Positions 16,547 through 26,207 of a DNA stretch of 64,000 nt are shown piece by piece. The stretch's first letter is position 1, and every line of letters begins with the position of its first letter. The DNA is from Clostridium sp. BJN0013 (GTDB lineage Bacteria; Bacillota; Clostridia; Clostridiales; Clostridiaceae), in NCBI RefSeq assembly GCF_040939125.1, contig NZ_CP162495.1:2294001-2358000 (forward strand), given 5' to 3'. The notes beneath the pieces were generated by a model. The model searched no databases. It worked only from the letters and a program-made list of their open reading frames with translations, and was not told the origin of the DNA. The position numbers and the translations under genes are program-made.

Positions 16547-17740
16547 TTATTTTAAATTTAATATAAATCTCTCTATTCTATCTAGCCCTTCTTTTATATT
16601 TTCCATAGATGTAGCATAAGACAATCTTACATATCCATCTATTCCAAAACCCAGTCCAGGCACTACTGCAACTTTTTCTTTTTCTAGAAGCTGTTCTGAA
16701 AAACTCAACGAATTATCTATGGTAACTCCATCTATATTCTTTCCAAAAGTTTCTGATATGTTTAACATTACATAAAAAGCTCCCTGAGGATTTAGATATG
16801 AGACACCTGGTATTCTACTTATTTTATCTACCATGCAATCCCGTCTTCTTTTAAATTCCCTAACCATATCCTCTATCTGAGATTCTTCTCCTTCTATAGC
16901 TGCCACAGAGGCATATTGAGCTATGGAATTAGGATTACCAGTAGTATGACTTTGAACATTTGACATAAGTTTAATTATATCCTTATCTGCTGCAGCATAT
17001 CCTATCCTCCATCCAGTCATGGCATAGGTTTTAGAAACTCCATTTATAACAATGGTCCTTTTATAAGCATCTTCAGATAGGCTGGCTATACTAACATGTT
17101 TCATAGTACCATATATCAATTTTTCATATATCTCATCTGATAAAATAAGGATATCTTTTTCTCTTGCAAAATCTGCAATCTTTTCAAGTTCCTCCTTCGA
17201 ATAAATAGTACCTGTAGGGTTATTAGGATTGTTTATTATAATCATTTTAGTTTTTTCACTATATACTGACTTTAAATCTTCTACAGTATATTTAAAGTCA
17301 TTTTCTTTTTTAGTATCTACAAATACCGGTACTCCATCTGAAAGTTTTACTAGTTCAGGATAGCTTACCCAATAAGGTATGGCTATAACAACCTCATCTC
17401 CAGGATTTAAGGTTGCTGTTAATACATTTGTAAGACATTGTTTTGCTCCAGTAGATATTATAATCTGACTATCATCGTAATTTAAACCATTATCTTTTTT
17501 AAATTTTTTAACAATAACTTTTTTAAGTTCTGCAATACCGGATGCAGGAGTATATTTCGTATATCCCTTTTTCATAGCATCTATGGCAGCTTGTTGAATA
17601 TTTTCTGGTGTATTAAAATCAGGCTCTCCTGCCCCAAATCCTATTACATCAATTCCTTCTGATTTCATTTTTTTAGCCTTAGCAGTTATGGCCAAAGTTA
17701 TAGATGGTTGAATTTCTTCAGCTTTTTTTGAAAGTATCAT
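16547..17740 (-). CDS. Class I pyridoxal-phosphate aminotransferase, aspartate type
   Basis: 397 residues, fold-type I, AspC/AspB-like of the Firmicute 1-beta subgroup. Blocks seen: FGAGEPDFNTPENI near the N terminus, YTKYTPASGIAELK, NNPNNPTGTIYS, DEIYEKLIYG, the PLP lysine in NGVSKTYAMTGWRIGY, and a C-terminal arginine in VRLSYATS that should bind the substrate carboxylate. It transfers amino groups between aspartate and 2-oxoglutarate; related enzymes prefer other amino acids, so substrate is inferred. I start at the ATG after GGAGG (17740) rather than the longer frame, which includes that site. Confidence 0.92.
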   Translation of the reverse strand: MILSKKAEEIQPSITLAITAKAKKMKSEGIDVIGFGAGEPDFNTPENIQQAAIDAMKKGYTKYTPASGIAELKKVIVKKFKKDNGLNYDDSQIIISTGAKQCLTNVLTATLNPGDEVVIAIPYWVSYPELVKLSDGVPVFVDTKKENDFKYTVEDLKSVYSEKTKMIIINNPNNPTGTIYSKEELEKIADFAREKDILILSDEIYEKLIYGTMKHVSIASLSEDAYKRTIVINGVSKTYAMTGWRIGYAAADKDIIKLMSNVQSHTTGNPNSIAQYASVAAIEGEESQIEDMVREFKRRRDCMVDKISRIPGVSYLNPQGAFYVMLNISETFGKNIDGVTIDNSLSFSEQLLEKEKVAVVPGLGFGIDGYVRLSYATSMENIKEGLDRIERFILNLK

Positions 17741-17790
17741 TTTTATTCCTCCATTACAGTTTAAATTTAAATTATGTAACATTTTTATTT

Positions 17791-18147
17791 TTAACTTCTT
17801 GAAATCAATATTACCCCAAATATTATAAAAACTACTCCCAATATCCTTACAAAAGATATGTTTTCCTTAAATACAAAATAGGAAAATAGCATGGTTATTA
17901 CATATCCCAAACTCACCATTGGATAAGCATAACTTAATTCTACTTTACTTAAAATCTTTATCCAAAGCAAAAAACTTAACCCATAGGATATAATTCCAAG
18001 CATTACAGGCATGTTTTTTAATATGTTGAAAATACTGGGAATCAAATATTTTATAGTAAAACTTAATTCTAAATTTGCCGCACCATATTTTACAAGCACC
18101 TGTCCCATTGCTCCTAAAAAAACTGACATAAGTATTAGTGGAATCAT
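17791..18147 (-). CDS. Small EamA/SMR-fold transporter, ArnE-like
   Basis: 118 residues with four predicted membrane helices (about 1-20, 32-55, 65-88 and 95-116). It resembles the small-multidrug-resistance fold and especially ArnE/ArnF-type undecaprenyl-phosphate-sugar flippase subunits: MGQVLVKYGA in helix 1 and LSYAYPMVSLGYV in helix 3. It starts 4 bases after the stop of a GT-C glycosyltransferase gene, which supports a role in moving a lipid-linked sugar across the membrane rather than drug efflux. Role inferred from fold and context. Confidence 0.75.
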   Translation of the reverse strand: MIPLILMSVFLGAMGQVLVKYGAANLELSFTIKYLIPSIFNILKNMPVMLGIISYGLSFLLWIKILSKVELSYAYPMVSLGYVITMLFSYFVFKENISFVRILGVVFIIFGVILISRS

Positions 18148-18151
18148 AGGT

Positions 18152-19435
18152 CTATCCCCTAACTCTCTGAAATAAATTCTTCAAAAAAAAGTAGAAACAA
18201 TATATCATTATAAATATTTCCGGGAAAGAATATCTTCCTTGTCCTTCTGTTATAAAATATATAGAAGTAAACATGAAAAATACTACAACTGAATATACAG
18301 TAAATTTATCCAGCAGTTGAGACTTGCCTTGAAATATATAGATAAGCACTTTTAAAGAATATATTAAAATATACAAAATAGCTGGCAAAAATACAACTAT
18401 TTTTATAATGTTTGTAACTTCAAATAGAATCTTATTATAATAAGCACTTACACCACTATTATAGGTACTATATAGAACATCATCACCCCAAAAATATGTA
18501 TTATAAAGTCTTTTAAACCCTAGTTCTATAAATTGCACCGGATGATTTCTTATCCATTTTTTTGCTGCATCACTTAACATTTTGTTTTGCTCTGTCTTAT
18601 TGGCTTCTTTATATTTTTCAGTGTTTACAATAGAATTTTCAACTTTAGAAGCTGCCATCCATCTTCCTGAATGATTTTGAGAATTATTATTTATGTAAAG
18701 AACTATTCCTCCATTATTGGATACATAGGTAAATTGGCCCATTAATTTCGTATTCCTATATACCCAGGGTGAAATTACAATAACAGATATTATAAGTACG
18801 GTCAAGGAATTTAATACAGCCTTTAAAAATTTTTTATATTTTATAATATCAACTAAAAATAAAGCAAGAAAAAATATTATAAAAAATGGTTTTATAATTG
18901 TATTTAGTCCAGTAAGTATACCTATAAAAAGATATTTATACTTGATATTACTAAAATAAAAATAAGTACTTATAAAAAGTATAGCTGTAAAAAGTAATTC
19001 TGTACCCAAAATATTATTATAAAATATATTATTAGGAAACAATACAAATATTGTAAATATAATTTTCTTGTCTCTTTCCTTTAAGTTTATCTTAGATAAA
19101 ATAGCTTTAAAACATAAATAATTTATAAGAGTTATACATAGATTGAATACTTTTGCTTTAAATATACTTGCTCCAAAAAGTTTAAATATTCCCCCTAACA
19201 CTATAGGATATCCTACAGAGGTATAAGTATTTCCCCAAGAACCTCCATTAGCTATGTTTACAGCTAAAGTATAATAATAGTCAAAATCCGAAAATGGTTT
19301 TGCATCTATAAATGTTATCCATAATATGGATAAGATCATTCCAATGGCTATGATTATATTATAGTAATTATTATTTTCAGTTATACCGTGTTTTTGTTGG
19401 GCATAATTTTTATGCCAGAAACTCCTAATTTCCAT
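18152..19435 (-). CDS. GT-C fold glycosyltransferase, ArnT/PMT-like
   Basis: 427 residues with about ten membrane helices. After the first helix there is an acidic pair in FSDFDYYYTLAVNIANGG, in the first extracytoplasmic loop where GT-C enzymes of the GT39/GT83 type keep their catalytic aspartate. NGG is followed by SVGYPIVLGG, typical of this family. A larger outside loop follows (about residues 230-300). Such enzymes transfer a sugar from a polyprenyl-phosphate donor to lipid, protein or wall polymer. It lies between a UbiA-type transferase and an ArnE-like transporter, so it probably uses the lipid-linked sugar these make and flip. Acceptor unknown. Confidence 0.78.
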   Translation of the reverse strand: MEIRSFWHKNYAQQKHGITENNNYYNIIIAIGMILSILWITFIDAKPFSDFDYYYTLAVNIANGGSWGNTYTSVGYPIVLGGIFKLFGASIFKAKVFNLCITLINYLCFKAILSKINLKERDKKIIFTIFVLFPNNIFYNNILGTELLFTAILFISTYFYFSNIKYKYLFIGILTGLNTIIKPFFIIFFLALFLVDIIKYKKFLKAVLNSLTVLIISVIVISPWVYRNTKLMGQFTYVSNNGGIVLYINNNSQNHSGRWMAASKVENSIVNTEKYKEANKTEQNKMLSDAAKKWIRNHPVQFIELGFKRLYNTYFWGDDVLYSTYNSGVSAYYNKILFEVTNIIKIVVFLPAILYILIYSLKVLIYIFQGKSQLLDKFTVYSVVVFFMFTSIYFITEGQGRYSFPEIFIMIYCFYFFLKNLFQRVRG

Positions 19436-19453
19436 GTTTAATTTATGTCCTTT

Positions 19454-20314
19454 CTATAGTTTTAAATATATTATAATTATAACAGCTATAATCCACAATA
19501 ATATATTTATTAAAAAAGGTATATCTTTTTCAAATACATCTTCTGGTTTACCCCCTATATTTTTTCTGTCCATTAAATATTCATATCTAAATATACCGTA
19601 TAAAACAAAAGGTATGGTAAATATCATTGTATTACTTTGTATAGAGCCAAAGGTGTATAAGCAATAGGCCATCAATATAGATGGATTTACTATAGTGAGC
19701 ATTTTATTAATATTCTCAACAGAGTATTTTTCCAATATGGTTCTAGAAGAACTACTTCTATCTTTTAAAGCTATAAGTTCACTTTTTCTCTTGTTCAAAG
19801 CCAAAAATAAAGATAAAAGCATTGTACATAAAAACAGCCAGGGTGATACCTCTGCTCCTGTAGCAATACTTCCACTTTCGACTCTAAGTACGAATCCCAA
19901 AGCAATGGTCATAACATCTATTATAACTAAATTTTTAAGTTTAAACGTATAGCATACATTTACTATAATATATAATAATATTATAAATAAAATCCTTATA
20001 TCCAATAAGATATATGAAAAACATAATACTAGAACAAATAATATACCAGCTAAGATAAAAGCTGTATTTTTAGACACACGACCACTTGGAAGAGGTCTAT
20101 TCTTTTTATCAGGATGGCACCTATCTTTTTCAATATCAACTATATCATTTAATATATAAACTATAGAAGACCCTATACAAAATAGAACAAATGTAAATAA
20201 ATTATTTTTTAATAATTGTAATTTTAAAAAATTTCCCGAAAATATAATTGCTGCAAATACAAAAAAATTCTTGATCCACTGTTTAGGTCTCATTAGTTCA
20301 ATTATTGCTATCAT
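19454..20314 (-). CDS. UbiA-family transferase, decaprenyl-phosphate phosphoribosyltransferase-like
   Basis: 286 residues, polytopic. First Asp motif NDIVDIEKD followed by KKNRPLPSG; second motif IDVMTIALGFVLRVESG. The opening LMRPKQWIKNFFVFA and the GFVLR motif are characteristic of 5-phosphoribosyl-1-pyrophosphate:polyprenyl-phosphate transferases rather than quinone or heme prenyltransferases. It should make polyprenylphosphoryl-5-phosphoribose at the inner membrane face. GGAGGG precedes the ATG. It heads a tight run with the GT-C and ArnE-like genes (gaps of 18 and 4 bases). The DprE1/DprE2 epimerases that follow this step in mycobacteria are not in the window. Confidence 0.83.
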   Translation of the reverse strand: MIAIIELMRPKQWIKNFFVFAAIIFSGNFLKLQLLKNNLFTFVLFCIGSSIVYILNDIVDIEKDRCHPDKKNRPLPSGRVSKNTAFILAGILFVLVLCFSYILLDIRILFIILLYIIVNVCYTFKLKNLVIIDVMTIALGFVLRVESGSIATGAEVSPWLFLCTMLLSLFLALNKRKSELIALKDRSSSSRTILEKYSVENINKMLTIVNPSILMAYCLYTFGSIQSNTMIFTIPFVLYGIFRYEYLMDRKNIGGKPEDVFEKDIPFLINILLWIIAVIIIIYLKL

Positions 20315-20483
20315 AAATTTCCCTCCAGTATACTTTGTAAGGCCTACTACTTAACTAAACATCTTTTTACATTTTATCACAGTATATGATATAGTCAACA
20401 TAACTTTACAAAGTAATACTTTATAATTAATATAATTATAAAATTTCATATTAAATTATGTTTAAATTTAATATAATATCAAT

Positions 20484-20513
20484 AAGGACTTGAGATACCC
20501 TTCACAAGTCCTT
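20484..20513 (-). terminator. Hairpin after spoVS
   Basis: AAGGACTTG and CAAGTCCTT form a 9-bp stem about 25 bases after the spoVS stop. The T-run is weak. Confidence 0.5.
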
Positions 20514-20536
20514 TAATAAACATTAATTAATTATTA

Positions 20537-20797
20537 CTATCTTGGTTGTACTATTAATTTAATAGCTGTTCTTTCTTCCCCATCTATTTCAATGTCCGTA
20601 AATGCCGGTATACATATTAAATCGATTCCACTAGGTGCTACAAAGCCCCTAGCAATCGCTACAGCTTTAATAGCCTGATTCAATGCACCTGCCCCTATAG
20701 CTTGTATCTCCGCTGCTCCTCTCTCTCTCAAAACTCCTGCTAACGCTCCTGCCACTGAATTTGGACTTGATTTTGCTGAAACCTTTAATACCTCCAT
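20537..20797 (-). CDS. spoVS: Stage V sporulation protein S
   Basis: 86 residues, the exact family size, of the Alba-like SpoVS fold. Conserved core: LKVSAKSSPNSVAGALAG, QAIGAGALNQAIKA and GEERTAIKLIV. It is needed for normal coat and cortex stages of sporulation in Bacillus and probably binds nucleic acid. GGAGG precedes the ATG. It lies downstream of rny, as in many Firmicutes, with a terminator between them. Confidence 0.96.
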   Translation of the reverse strand: MEVLKVSAKSSPNSVAGALAGVLRERGAAEIQAIGAGALNQAIKAVAIARGFVAPSGIDLICIPAFTDIEIDGEERTAIKLIVQPR

Positions 20798-20865
20798 AAT
20801 AAACCTCCTATTAATATTATATTAACTTTATTTGATACTACTACTATATACTATTCTACATAAAA

Positions 20866-20911
20866 TCAAAAATTCCTTTTAGGTTTTGTAAAGGCAAAAT
20901 CTAAAAGGAAT
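20866..20911 (-). terminator. rny terminator
   Basis: On the minus strand, ATTCCTTTTAGATTTTG pairs with CAAAACCTAAAAGGAAT (17 bp, one G-U pair) and is followed by TTTTTGATTTTAT. Strong intrinsic terminator 40 bases after the rny stop. Confidence 0.85.
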
Positions 20912-20951
20912 ACTTTTCTATGTTATATATAATTTATACTTACTACTTAAA

Positions 20952-22496
20952 TTATTTTGCATATTCAATTGCACGAGTTTCTCTAATAACATTCACCTTA
21001 ATCTGGCCAGGATACTCTAGTTCTTCTTCAATTTTCTTTACTATGTTCCTTGCCATTTCAAGGGCTCCTGCATCATCAATATCTTCTGGTTTAACCATAA
21101 TTCTAAGTTCTCTTCCCGCTTGAATGGCATATGACTTTTCTACGCCTTCACATGTATTTGCTATTTTTTCTAATTTTTCCAAACGTTTAATATATGCTTC
21201 TAATGTTTCTCTTCTAGCTCCAGGCCTTGCTGCGGAAATAGCATCTGCTGCCTGAACAAGTATATCTTCTAAAGATTGGAATTCTAAATCTCCATGGTGA
21301 GCTCCAATAGCATTTACAACTATTGGTGATTCTCTGTACTTCTTAGCGATTTCTGCACCTATAATAGCATGTGGTCCTTCAACTTCATGATCTACTGCTT
21401 TACCTATATCATGAAGTAATCCTGCTCTTTTCGCTATGGTTGGATCTATTCCAAGCTCTGATGCCATAAGTCCAGCTAGATATGCAACTTCTACTGAGTG
21501 TTTTAAAACATTCTGACCATAACTAGTTCTATATTTCAACCTTCCTAGCAATTTTATTAATTCCATATGAAGACCATGTACACCAGTTTCAAAAGTTGCT
21601 TGTTCTCCTTCTTCTTTAATGTCACTTTCTAATTCCTTTTCAGCTTTTTCAACCATTTCTTCAATTCTTGCCGGATGTATCCTTCCATCAATTATAAGTT
21701 TTTCTAGTGCTATTCTAGCAACTTCTCTTCTTATAGGATCAAAACCTGACAATATTACAGCTTCAGGCGTATCATCTATTATTAAATCTACACCCGTCAA
21801 AGTTTCAAGGGTTCTTATATTTCTACCTTCTCTACCTATTATCCTTCCCTTCATTTCATCATTAGGAAGTGTTACAACATGCACTGTAGTTTCTGCTACA
21901 TGATCTGCTGCACATCTTTGAATAGCACAGGTTATAATTTCCCTTGCCTTTTTATCGGCTTCTTCTTTAGCTTTTGTTTCAACTTCTTTAATCATCATAG
22001 CAGATTCATGTTTTATTTCTTTATTAACTTCTTCCAACAGGATATCTTTAGCCTCTTCAGAACTCAAACCTGACAGCCTTTCAAGTTCTCCTCTCTGCTT
22101 CTGATATAATTCTTCTACTTTTGCCTGCAATTTATCAACTTCTTGTTGTTTTTTATCCAGGCTATTTTCTCTTTTTTCAAGGACATCGTTCTTTTTATCT
22201 AATAATTCTTCTCTTTGCAATAATCTTTTTTCTAGTCTTTGAATCTCAATTCTTCTATCTCTAGATTCTCTTTCTAAATCATTTCTTAATTTATGAACTT
22301 CCTCTTTAGCTTCCAGTATAGCTTCTTTTTTTTGGGATTGAGCTTCTTTTTTTGCCTCTTCCTTCAATCTATTAGACTCATAAATAGTCTGTGATTTTAT
22401 AGCAGCTACTTTATTTTTCATTATGTTAAAATGAATTAATATAGCAACAACTATTAGTATACCAGCAATAATTTCATATATTATCATGTAATCCAC
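20952..22496 (-). CDS. rny: Ribonuclease Y
   Basis: Membrane-anchored endoribonuclease that starts mRNA decay. 514 residues: an N-terminal membrane helix (about 4-22); a long charged coiled coil (about 30-180, rich in E, K, R and Q); a KH domain with [15 protein letters not shown] near 220; and an HD domain with [12 protein letters not shown] near 360 that carries the metal ligands. Start is GTG at 22496, 6 bases after GGAGGT. It lies downstream of recA as in Bacillus, but has its own promoter. Confidence 0.97.
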   Translation of the reverse strand: MDYMIIYEIIAGILIVVAILIHFNIMKNKVAAIKSQTIYESNRLKEEAKKEAQSQKKEAILEAKEEVHKLRNDLERESRDRRIEIQRLEKRLLQREELLDKKNDVLEKRENSLDKKQQEVDKLQAKVEELYQKQRGELERLSGLSSEEAKDILLEEVNKEIKHESAMMIKEVETKAKEEADKKAREIITCAIQRCAADHVAETTVHVVTLPNDEMKGRIIGREGRNIRTLETLTGVDLIIDDTPEAVILSGFDPIRREVARIALEKLIIDGRIHPARIEEMVEKAEKELESDIKEEGEQATFETGVHGLHMELIKLLGRLKYRTSYGQNVLKHSVEVAYLAGLMASELGIDPTIAKRAGLLHDIGKAVDHEVEGPHAIIGAEIAKKYRESPIVVNAIGAHHGDLEFQSLEDILVQAADAISAARPGARRETLEAYIKRLEKLEKIANTCEGVEKSYAIQAGRELRIMVKPEDIDDAGALEMARNIVKKIEEELEYPGQIKVNVIRETRAIEYAK

Positions 22497-22619
22497 ATGA
22501 ACACCTCCTTTGCTCTTATTATGTAAATCTATATTTCAGTTAAATATGCAAGCATAGAAAAGGTGTCATATTATTCAATTGGTAATTCCTAAATACATGA
22601 TAAACCAGAATTTGTATTA

Positions 22620-22648
22620 ATTTTATATTATATTTGAATTATTGTCAA
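22620..22648 (-). promoter_or_regulatory. rny promoter
   Basis: TTGACA (22643-22648), 17-base spacer, TAAAAT (22620-22625) on the minus strand. The rest of the 22497-22830 spacer holds no gene; a short palindrome, TTAATTATGATAATTAA, lies at 22774-22790, and no clear recA terminator is visible. Confidence 0.65.
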
Positions 22649-22830
22649 GTTATATGATTTTATTCAATATACTAATAATCACCTGTTATTTTTCTTATTT
22701 TACCTTTAAAAATCATACTCCTAAAACATATAACAGATAAAACAAAAAACTAAAACTCATTTCATTTAAACCTTAATTATGATAATTAACCATTATTTGT
22801 ATCATTGCTGAATATCACTTTAAGAATATC

Positions 22831-23922
22831 CTATTTTGATAAATTTTTGTTTTCCTGTTTTTTACTATCTTCTTTAGTATTTTTTTCATTTTTATCTTTA
22901 ATATCTGATAAATTGTGTTTATCTATAGGAAGATTATATTTTTCTCTTATTTTATTTTCAATCTCAAATAAAATATCTGGATTTTCTCTTAAAAACTGTT
23001 TTGCATTTTCTCTACCTTGTCCAAGCCTTATTTCCTTATATGAAAACCAAGCTCCACTTTTTTGAACAAAATCCTCCCTAACTCCTACATCCAGCACATT
23101 TCCCTCTCTTGAAATCCCCTGATTATACATTATGTCAAACTCAGCTTGCTTAAAAGGAGGTGCCACTTTATTTTTAATTACTTTTACCTTCGTTCTGTTT
23201 CCCACCATGGTATCTCCCTGTTTTATGGAATCTACTCTTCTCACGTCCATTCTCACAGAAGAATAAAATTTCAATGCCCTTCCTCCAGGAGTAACCTCAG
23301 GATTTCCAAACATAATCCCTACTTTTTCTCTTAATTGATTTATGAATATAGTAACACATCTTGACTTATTTATAGAAGATGTAAGCTTTCTAAGCGCCTG
23401 AGACATAAGTCTGGCCTGTAATCCTACATGTGAATCCCCCATCTCTCCCTCTATTTCAGCTTTTGGTACTAATGCAGCTACTGAATCCACTACCAATACA
23501 TCTATGGCATTAGATCTAACCAGTGCTTCTGTTATTTCCAGTGCCTGTTCTCCAGTATCTGGCTGAGATACAATTAAGTTTTCTATATCTACTCCTAAGT
23601 TTTTTGCATAAGATGGATCAAGTGCATGTTCTGCATCTATAAAAGCTGCCGCTCCACCGGTTTTTTGAGCTTCTGCAATTATATGGAGTGCCACTGTGGT
23701 TTTACCTGAAGATTCCGGTCCAAATATTTCTATTACTCTTCCTCGTGGTACTCCACCAATGCCCAGTGCTATGTCCAAATCAAGGCAACCCGTTGAAACA
23801 ACATCAACATTTAAAATACTATTTTCTCCCAGTTTCATTATTGCACCTTTCCCAAATTGTTTTTCTATCTGTAACATAGCAGATTCTATAGCCTGTAGTT
23901 TTTCATTATTTAAATTTGCCAA
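22831..23922 (-). CDS. recA: RecA recombinase
   Basis: DNA strand-exchange protein and coprotease for LexA cleavage, 363 residues. Walker A is GPESSGKT (68-75), Walker B is [11 protein letters not shown], and loop L2 includes [15 protein letters not shown]. The final ~30 residues are a Lys/Asp/Glu/Asn-rich tail. Start is TTG, 7-8 bases after GGGAAGTG. The promoter and the LexA box directly upstream show SOS control. Confidence 0.98.
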   Translation of the reverse strand: MANLNNEKLQAIESAMLQIEKQFGKGAIMKLGENSILNVDVVSTGCLDLDIALGIGGVPRGRVIEIFGPESSGKTTVALHIIAEAQKTGGAAAFIDAEHALDPSYAKNLGVDIENLIVSQPDTGEQALEITEALVRSNAIDVLVVDSVAALVPKAEIEGEMGDSHVGLQARLMSQALRKLTSSINKSRCVTIFINQLREKVGIMFGNPEVTPGGRALKFYSSVRMDVRRVDSIKQGDTMVGNRTKVKVIKNKVAPPFKQAEFDIMYNQGISREGNVLDVGVREDFVQKSGAWFSYKEIRLGQGRENAKQFLRENPDILFEIENKIREKYNLPIDKHNLSDIKDKNEKNTKEDSKKQENKNLSK

Positions 23923-23944
23923 AAGAACACTTCCCTTCTCATCA

Positions 23945-23956
23945 GAACATATGTTC
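23945..23956. promoter_or_regulatory. LexA (SOS) box
   Basis: GAACATATGTTC, a perfect palindrome of the Gram-positive GAAC-N4-GTTC class, placed just downstream of the recA -10 box where bound LexA would block initiation. Confidence 0.85.
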
Positions 23957-23963
23957 TACATAA

Positions 23964-23992
23964 ATTATATATCATATTATTCATACAGTCAA
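23964..23992 (-). promoter_or_regulatory. recA promoter
   Basis: TTGACT (23987-23992), 17-base spacer, consensus TATAAT (23964-23969) on the minus strand. Confidence 0.85.
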
Positions 23993-24055
23993 TAACTTAA
24001 TCTAAATTATATTTTAATTATAAACCTATAGATATTTTTTAATCAACGTTACATA

Positions 24056-24643
24056 CTATTTATCTGGATTTAATACATCCTTATTTTTTATAAAATAATC
24101 TACCCCGGAAATTAAAGTAACTGCTATTGCTAAAAACATGGCAATACCTGTAATCCAATTCAACATTTTATGAGGATGACTTATAACAGTTTTTATAAAA
24201 CCCAAAGATACGTGATTATAATTTAAATTTATTAAAGCCAGTATTATAGCAACTATTTGAGTTACAGTTTTAGCTTTTCCCCAGGGACTTGCCGCTATCA
24301 CTATACCTTCTGAAGCTGCCACTGCTCTGAGACCCGTTACTGCAAATTCCCTGGCTATTATTATCATTGCAACCCAGCTAGGTATTATATGGTATTCCAC
24401 CAGGGATATAAGTGCTGCAGTAACTAAAAGCTTATCTGCCAGCGGATCCATGAACTTGCCAAAACGAGTTATTTGATTTCTACTTCTAGCTATGTATCCA
24501 TCCAATTTATCGGTTATAGATGCAAGTATAAAAATAACTATTGCAATAATTTTCCCATAAGTTAAACCCTCTAAAGTTATAAAAATCAAAAAAAATGGAA
24601 TCAATAAAATTCTAATTATTGTAAGTTTATTTGCTAGATTCAT
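24056..24643 (-). CDS. pgsA: CDP-diacylglycerol--glycerol-3-phosphate phosphatidyltransferase
   Basis: Makes phosphatidylglycerol phosphate, the committed step to phosphatidylglycerol and cardiolipin; integral membrane enzyme, 195 residues. The CDP-alcohol phosphotransferase motif is complete: DKLDGYIARSRNQITRFG, then FMDPLADK, with four spaced aspartates. Four or five hydrophobic helices. I chose ATG at 24643 (GGAG 9 bases upstream) over the TTG three codons earlier. It overlaps the end of rimO by 17 bases, so the two are coupled. Confidence 0.95.
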   Translation of the reverse strand: MNLANKLTIIRILLIPFFLIFITLEGLTYGKIIAIVIFILASITDKLDGYIARSRNQITRFGKFMDPLADKLLVTAALISLVEYHIIPSWVAMIIIAREFAVTGLRAVAASEGIVIAASPWGKAKTVTQIVAIILALINLNYNHVSLGFIKTVISHPHKMLNWITGIAMFLAIAVTLISGVDYFIKNKDVLNPDK

Positions 24644-25967
24644 CACATACAACTCCTACTAAATCATATTCAACACTATCTGTAATTTTTATGTAAATTA
24701 TGGCACCTATTTTTAAATCTTTTTTACTTTTTATGTATATAACCCCATCTATATCTGGAGCCATTGCATAGTTTCTTCCATACCATATGCCTTCTTTTTT
24801 TCCCTCTACAAGTACTTTATACCTATGTCCAATTTTATATTTTTGCATGGAATGAACAATATGTTTTTGGAGCAGCATAAGCTCTCCTTCTCTTACGGTT
24901 TTTAATTCTTCCGAAATTTGATCTTTCATTTCACAAGCTATGGTTCCCTCTTCTCTGGAATATTTAAATACTCCCAAATTATCAAATTTAATATTTTCTA
25001 TAAAATCCTTTAATTCTTTAAAATCTGCTTCAGTCTCTCCTGGAAATCCAACTATTATAGTAGTTCTAATTGCAATATCCTTTATTCTTTTCCTAAGTTC
25101 ATTTATACTTGTTAATATATCTTTTTTCCTACCACGTCTACCCATAAGCTTTAATATATTATCACTTACATGCTGCAGGGGCATATCTATGTAATTACAT
25201 ACTTTATCATTTAAAGCTATTTCATCTATAATATCTTCTGTTATTTCCTCCGGATAACAATAAAGCAGTCTAATCCACTCTATACCTTGGACTTTAGATA
25301 TTCTTCTCATAAGTTCAGGAAGCATTTTTTTATTATATAAATCTATTCCATATCTTGTAGTATCCTGTGCAATAAGTATTACTTCCTTAACTCCCTGAAG
25401 AGATAATTCATTGCATTCTTGTAATATATTTTCAATACTTCTACTCCTATATTTTCCTCTTATTTTAGGAATTATACAATAAGTACAACAATTATCACAT
25501 CCTTCTGCAATTCTTAAATAGGCAGTGTGAGACTTTGTAGTGAGTATTCTTTTGCCTTCATTTATATTAAAATCACTATATTCACAATTATAAATTTTAT
25601 TTTGTTTATTATTGATAAAATTGCTTATACTTTCTTCCAGCTTATTATAATCATTTACCCCCATCATTATGTCTATTTCAGGTAACAGTTCCATAAGTTC
25701 TCTCCCATATCTTTGTGCAAGACATCCCGTTACTATAATACCCTTGCAATTATATTTTCCCTTGTACTGTGACATTTCAAGTATAGTATCTATAGACTCT
25801 TGTTTTGCTGATTCTATAAAACCACAGGTATTTATAATTATAATATCTGCTAACTTAGGATCTGTAATTATTTTATAGGCTGACTTTAAATTACCTAATA
25901 TTATCTCAGAATCCACTCTATTTTTATCACATCCTAAACTTATTAGTCCAACTTTTAATTTATTCAC
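24627..25967 (-). CDS. rimO: Ribosomal protein uS12 methylthiotransferase
   Basis: Radical-SAM enzyme that adds a methylthio group to the conserved aspartate of ribosomal protein S12. 446 residues: N-terminal UPF0004 domain with SLGCDKNRVDSE and three cluster-binding cysteines; radical-SAM core with the CxxxCxxC motif in EGCDNCCTYCIIPKIRG; and a C-terminal TRAM domain. RimO is preferred over MiaB because of the SLGCDKNRVD opening. The start is GTG at 25967, 5 bases after GGAGGAG; the longer frame begins within that site. Confidence 0.93.
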   Translation of the reverse strand: MNKLKVGLISLGCDKNRVDSEIILGNLKSAYKIITDPKLADIIIINTCGFIESAKQESIDTILEMSQYKGKYNCKGIIVTGCLAQRYGRELMELLPEIDIMMGVNDYNKLEESISNFINNKQNKIYNCEYSDFNINEGKRILTTKSHTAYLRIAEGCDNCCTYCIIPKIRGKYRSRSIENILQECNELSLQGVKEVILIAQDTTRYGIDLYNKKMLPELMRRISKVQGIEWIRLLYCYPEEITEDIIDEIALNDKVCNYIDMPLQHVSDNILKLMGRRGRKKDILTSINELRKRIKDIAIRTTIIVGFPGETEADFKELKDFIENIKFDNLGVFKYSREEGTIACEMKDQISEELKTVREGELMLLQKHIVHSMQKYKIGHRYKVLVEGKKEGIWYGRNYAMAPDIDGVIYIKSKKDLKIGAIIYIKITDSVEYDLVGVVCDESSK

Positions 25968-26137
25968 TAAGTCTCCTCCCATTTAGTTATTTTTAAATAA
26001 CACATAAATACTTTCATATAATATACAACCTACATAAAAAATTTTCAACATTTAATTTTACATATTATTTACCCCAAGACTAATATTTTTAATACCCTCA
26101 GTTTTTTGAAATGGAAATGAGTGCCTCTACATCTTTT

Positions 26138-26207
26138 ATAAGTTCTTGTAAGATAGAGAGAAAATCATTCCTAAGAAAACTCTCCTTAGATCTAAGAAGA
26201 ACTTGGT
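26138..26207 (+). repeat. Possible decayed half-copy of the intergenic repeat
   Basis: ATAAGTTCTTGTAAG ... ATTCCT ... AACTC(T)CC ... CTAAGAA ... CTTG follows the order of blocks in the second hairpin of the repeat family, but with many differences. It overlaps the last codons of ftsK. AAGTTCTT/AAGAACTT may simply be an ftsK terminator stem. Confidence 0.3.

Noticed and set aside
22774-22790. Palindrome TTAATTATGATAATTAA between recA and rny as a Fur or PerR box.
   Set aside because: It is far from both promoter boxes of rny, and its spacing does not fit the 7-1-7 pattern; short AT-rich palindromes are expected by chance here.
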